Source of the DNA: Gordonia zhaorongruii
Lineage (GTDB): Bacteria > Actinomycetota > Actinomycetes > Mycobacteriales > Mycobacteriaceae
DNA length: 64,000 nt
Reading direction: 5' to 3'
Assembly (NCBI RefSeq): GCF_007559005.1
Contig: NZ_CP041763.1
Span: 310,001 to 374,000 of the forward strand
Below the pieces are notes generated by a model, which made no database searches, had not been told where the DNA came from, and saw only the letters and a program-made list of their open reading frames with translations. This document shows, piece by piece, positions 60,843-64,000 of the stretch; position 1 is the stretch's first letter, and each line of letters starts with the position of its first letter. The position numbers were made by a program, and so were the translations under genes.

Positions 60843-62405
60843 ATGAACGACGTGATCGTCGCAGGACGCGAAGCGGCCGAACGCCAGGTCGAGGACTGGC
60901 TGGACGTGTACGGCGCGGATGACGCGAGTGCCGCGGAGCTGCTGTGCGATCGCCACGATCCGGCAGCCGTCGCGTTCACGCTCGTCGAGCCGGACCTGTC
61001 GTCGGTGTCCTTCACCTACGGCGAGCTGGCCGACGAGTCGCGCCGCCTGGCGACGGTCCTCGCGGGTAAGGGCGTGCAGCGTGGCGACCGGGTTCCGGTG
61101 CTCCTGGGAAAGCGTCGTGAGCTCGTCGTCACCCTGGTCGCGCTGTGGCGGTTGGGTGCCACGCACGTGCCGCTGTTCACCGCGTTCGCGACCGGTGCCA
61201 TCGCGTTGCGCGTGGAGGGTGCGGGCGCATCCGTTGTGGTGACCGATGCGTCGCAGCGCGACAAGGTCGATCCGCTCGATGTATCGGTGCTCGACGTCGA
61301 TGACGTGACGGCCGAAGCCGCTTCCGCGCAGCCTTGCACCGAGGATGTGGCAGTCGGCGGCGACGGCGTGATCGTGCAGCTGTACACGAGCGGCACGACG
61401 GGGAAGCCGAAGGGCGTTCCGGTGCCGCTGCGGGCCCTCGCATCCTTCCAGGCCTATCAGCACTACTCCCTCGACGTCGCACAGGACGACGTGTTCTGGA
61501 ACGCCGCCGATCCGGGCTGGGCGTACGGGCTCTACTACGCGCTCATGACTCCGCTCGCGGCCGGGCGGACGAGCCTGCTCTTCAACGGTGGATTCACCCC
61601 CGATTCCACGGTCGCGGTGATGAAGGAGTTCGGTGTCACCAACTTCGCGGGAGCTCCGACCATGTACCGCGCCTTGCGGGCCGGCGCCGACACGTCGGGG
61701 ATCTCGCTGCGTCGGGCATCTTCTGCCGGAGAGCCGCTCACGCCCGACATCGTGGAGTTCGGTCTGCAGAAGCTCGGCTGCGAGGTGCGCGATCACTACG
61801 GTCAGACCGAGACCGGCATGGTGATCGGGAATCACTGGTACTCCGACGTCGCGATGCCGCTGAAAGCGGGATCGATGGGCCAGGCGATGCCCGGCTACAC
61901 CGCGGGGATCGTCGACGGGCAGATCGCGATCGACCTGAAGGCCAGTCCCGCAGTGTGGTTCACCGGGTACGACGGTGCGCCGGAGAAGTCCGCAGAGCGT
62001 TTCACCGACGACCGCGCCTGGTATCTGACTGCAGACACCGGGAAGGTCGACGACGAGGGCTACTTCTCGTTCACCGCACGCGACGACGACGTGATCCTCG
62101 CGGCCGGCTACCGGATCGGCCCGTTCGACGTCGAGAGCGTGATGGTGACGCATCCGTCGGTCGCCGAGGTCGCGGTCGTCGGACGTCCAGACCCGGAGGG
62201 GATCCGAGGCGAGGTGGTCGAGGCGTTCGTCGTCCTCAACACCGGATTCACCGGCGGTGATGTCCTCGAGAAGGAACTGCAGGCCGTGGTCCGCGACGGG
62301 TACTCCAAGCATGCGTACCCGCGCGCCGTCCACTTCGTCGAGTCGCTCCCGAAGACGCCGAGCGGCAAGGTCCAGCGGTTCATTCTGCGGCGCGAAGGGG
62401 CGTGA
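60843..62405 (+). CDS. AMP-forming acyl-CoA/acetyl-CoA synthetase-like enzyme
   Basis: 520 residues. ATP/AMP signature L-Y-T-S-G-T-T-G-K-P-K-G near residue 180, Y-G-Q-T-E-T-G near 320, Y-L-T-A-D-T-G and the catalytic lysine in T-P-S-G-K-V-Q-R-F at the end. The D-P-G-W-A-Y-G-L-Y-Y stretch is shared with acetyl/medium-chain acyl-CoA ligases. GGAG precedes the ATG. Convergent with the FadD3-like gene (9-bp gap). Substrate acid not determined. Confidence 0.9.
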   Translation: MNDVIVAGREAAERQVEDWLDVYGADDASAAELLCDRHDPAAVAFTLVEPDLSSVSFTYGELADESRRLATVLAGKGVQRGDRVPVLLGKRRELVVTLVALWRLGATHVPLFTAFATGAIALRVEGAGASVVVTDASQRDKVDPLDVSVLDVDDVTAEAASAQPCTEDVAVGGDGVIVQLYTSGTTGKPKGVPVPLRALASFQAYQHYSLDVAQDDVFWNAADPGWAYGLYYALMTPLAAGRTSLLFNGGFTPDSTVAVMKEFGVTNFAGAPTMYRALRAGADTSGISLRRASSAGEPLTPDIVEFGLQKLGCEVRDHYGQTETGMVIGNHWYSDVAMPLKAGSMGQAMPGYTAGIVDGQIAIDLKASPAVWFTGYDGAPEKSAERFTDDRAWYLTADTGKVDDEGYFSFTARDDDVILAAGYRIGPFDVESVMVTHPSVAEVAVVGRPDPEGIRGEVVEAFVVLNTGFTGGDVLEKELQAVVRDGYSKHAYPRAVHFVESLPKTPSGKVQRFILRREGA

Positions 62406-62414
62406 TCCGCTCCT

Positions 62415-63959
62415 TCAGCTCAGCTCGCGCTTGAGGATCTTGCCGGAGGCGTTGCGCGGGAAGGCGTCCACGAACTCCACCGAGCGCGGAACCTTGAAGT
62501 TCGCCAGATGCTCGCGGGCGTGGGCGATCACGTCGTCGACGGTGACCGCGGCGCCGTCGCGGACGGTGAGGAAGGCCTTGCCCACCTCACCGAGGCGGTC
62601 GTCGGGGAGACCGATCACGGCGACCTCGCTCACGCCGTCGACGCGGGCGAGTACCTGCTCCACCTCGGCCGGATACACGTTGAAGCCGCCGCAGATGTAC
62701 ATGTCCTTGAGACGGTCGGTGATCGTCAGGTTCCCGCTCTCGTCGAACCGTCCGACGTCCCCGGTGTGGAGCCAGCCGTCTGCGTCGATGGTCTTCGCGG
62801 TGGCCTCCGGGTCGTCGAGGTAGCCGCGCATCACCATGTCGCCGCGCGCCAGGACCTCGCCTTCGGCGGACAGTGCGACCTCCATGCCGTCGAATGCGCG
62901 CCCGCAGGTGGTGGCGACGGTGACGGCGTCGTCGTCGGGCCTGCAGGTGGTGATGAATCCACTGGTCTCGGTCTGCCCGTAGGCCGTCACCACGGTGTCG
63001 ACACCCAGTTCGGACTGGAGTCGCTCGATGAGCACGACGGGCACGATCGTCGCGCCGGTCACGATCAGCCGGAGACTCGACAGGTCGACATCGGTGCGAG
63101 CCGGGTCGTCGAGGATCGTCTGGAAGATGGTCGGTGCGCCCGGGAAGACCGTCGCCGATTCGCGTGCGACGAGCTGCATCGCATCGCTTGGGGAGTAGAC
63201 AGCCAGCGGCAGCATGGTGGCCCCGAACAGCAAGGCGGGCAGGATGCCCGCCTTGTAGCCGAAGGTGTGGAAGAACGGGTTGACCATCAGGTAGCGGTCC
63301 GTGTCGGTCAACCCGCCGTTGCTGCCCCACGCGTGCGCGCCCGCGACCGTGTGCCGGTGCTCGGCGAGCACGCCCTTCGGTGCACCGGTGGTCCCGGAGG
63401 TGAACAGGATGTCTGAGAGGTCGTCCCCGGCCACCGCTTCGGCCCGCGCGCGGACGACGGCGAGTCGGTCCTCATCGGCCTCGCGAACGAACTCACCCCA
63501 TGGTGTGGCGCCTGCTGCGTCGACGTCCTTCTCGAGCGGGATGCCGACGATGCTGCGCCCGTCGGCGATCGGTGACGCGAGCACCTCGCTCAGCCGGTCG
63601 ATGCCGGCGAACTCGCCGGACGCGACGACGACGCGGGCGCCGGATCGTTCGACTATGTCCGTGGCCTCGCTCACCGTGTACCGGGTGTTGAGCGTGATGA
63701 GCACGGCGCCCGCATAGTGCGTGCCGAGCGCGGCAACCGGCCAGTGGTGACTGTTGGGCGCCCACAGTGCCACGCGGTCACCGTGCTCGACGCCGAGTGC
63801 GACGAGGCCGGCGGCGAAGCGTCGAACCTCGTCGGCCAGCCCGGACCAGGTGAGGCGGACCGGCGCGGACCACTGATCGTCGATGATGGCCGTCGCGTCG
63901 GGCCACTGGGTTTCAGCCCGGTGCAGGGCGGCGGGCGTGGTGACTGGTGTCGGCAGCAT
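62415..63959 (-). CDS. fadD3: FadD3-like acyl-CoA synthetase (cholesterol C/D-ring propionate)
   Basis: 514 residues. F-T-S-G-T-T-G-A-P-K-G, Y-G-Q-T-E-T-S-G, R-L-K-D-M-Y-I-C-G-G-F-N-V-Y-P-A-E-V-E and N-A-S-G-K-I-L-K at the end; long stretches agree with M. tuberculosis FadD3 as remembered (for example F-F-H-T-F-G-Y-K-A-G-I-L). FadD3 loads HIP, the hydrindane propionate from cholesterol, onto CoA. A KstR2-like palindrome overlaps its -10 box, and TAGGTT lies 6 nt before the ATG. A TTG at 63965 is an unlikely start. Confidence 0.85.
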   Translation of the reverse strand: MLPTPVTTPAALHRAETQWPDATAIIDDQWSAPVRLTWSGLADEVRRFAAGLVALGVEHGDRVALWAPNSHHWPVAALGTHYAGAVLITLNTRYTVSEATDIVERSGARVVVASGEFAGIDRLSEVLASPIADGRSIVGIPLEKDVDAAGATPWGEFVREADEDRLAVVRARAEAVAGDDLSDILFTSGTTGAPKGVLAEHRHTVAGAHAWGSNGGLTDTDRYLMVNPFFHTFGYKAGILPALLFGATMLPLAVYSPSDAMQLVARESATVFPGAPTIFQTILDDPARTDVDLSSLRLIVTGATIVPVVLIERLQSELGVDTVVTAYGQTETSGFITTCRPDDDAVTVATTCGRAFDGMEVALSAEGEVLARGDMVMRGYLDDPEATAKTIDADGWLHTGDVGRFDESGNLTITDRLKDMYICGGFNVYPAEVEQVLARVDGVSEVAVIGLPDDRLGEVGKAFLTVRDGAAVTVDDVIAHAREHLANFKVPRSVEFVDAFPRNASGKILKRELS

Positions 63960-63965
63960 AGTCAA

Positions 63966-63989
63966 AACCTAGCAAATGCTTGGTAGGTT
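63966..63989. promoter_or_regulatory. 24-bp imperfect palindrome over the fadD3 promoter (KstR2-like)
   Basis: AACCTA ... TAGGTT are the arms. On the minus strand the core ACCAAGCATTTGCT differs from the KstR2 motif AnCAAGnnCTTGnT at one base. It covers the -10 TAGGTT of the fadD3-like gene, so repression is likely. The regulator gene is not in the window. Confidence 0.65.
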
Positions 63990-64000
63990 AAGCTAGCGGT

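Noticed and set aside
60529..60846. Short plus-strand frames before the acyl-CoA ligase
   Set aside because: Arg/Ser-rich composition typical of non-coding high-GC frames, no ribosome site.

Overview
The window is about 64 kb of high-GC actinobacterial chromosome. Gene order follows Mycobacterium tuberculosis in long blocks: Rv0383c-pyrE-TrmH; DedA-fba-Rv0361/Rv0360c-like-Rv0359-Rv0358-purA; purT and rhodanese-metZ; ppa-dacB-Rv3626c-tilS-hpt; ftsH-folE-folP-folB-folK-Rv3605c-Rv3604c-Rv3603c-panC-panD-coaX-lysS. Together with F420-type oxidoreductases, cholesterol/steroid-type genes and family-specific dispersed repeats, this points to a Mycobacteriales soil-type organism, most likely Gordonia or a close relative (inference from synteny recalled from memory; no database search). 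No tRNA, rRNA, CRISPR array or intact insertion sequence was seen.

Layout. 1-6.4 kb: end of an ABC exporter, an M20 peptidase, pyrE, an RNA methyltransferase, F420/flavin-type oxidoreductases and a TetR regulator. 6.6-10.2 kb: cholesterol-oxidase-like GMC enzyme, DedA protein, fba. 10.2-20 kb: a giant disordered membrane protein, FUSC protein, zinc-type CDF exporter, M50 protease, purA, a membrane adenylate cyclase. 20-25 kb: purT with a proline-rich tail, an XRE-cupin regulator divergent from a thioredoxin-reductase-like enzyme plus methyltransferase, and a small secreted protein with a structured leader. 25-30 kb: fprA, rhodanese, metZ, isochorismate synthase. 30-34.5 kb: a four-gene minus-strand cluster around an SPFH/GYF protein and a double zinc-ribbon membrane protein. 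34.7-36.2 kb: a SAM-IV riboswitch controlling a cysteine-desulfurase-like enzyme. 36-42 kb: ppa, dacB, zinc protease, tilS, hpt. 42-52 kb: ftsH, folate and pantothenate/CoA genes. 52-55 kb: LLM/SDR/TetR cassette around an 18-bp operator. 55-58.4 kb: Tat metallophosphoesterase, repeat elements, and a polycysteine leader ORF plus hairpin ahead of a rhodanese-like gene. 58.4-64 kb: lysS, a secreted protein and two acyl-CoA ligases, the last FadD3-like under a KstR2-like palindrome.

Themes. Sulfur metabolism appears three times (metZ/rhodanese; SAM-IV-controlled desulfurase; cysteine-responsive attenuator ahead of a rhodanese-like pseudoenzyme). Many genes have a TANNNT -10 box only 6-7 nt before the start codon, the signature of leaderless transcripts. 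A modular repeat family with inverted ends and internal tandem units occurs at four sites between genes. Several membrane proteins carry long Q/P/Y- or K/E/A-rich disordered regions.
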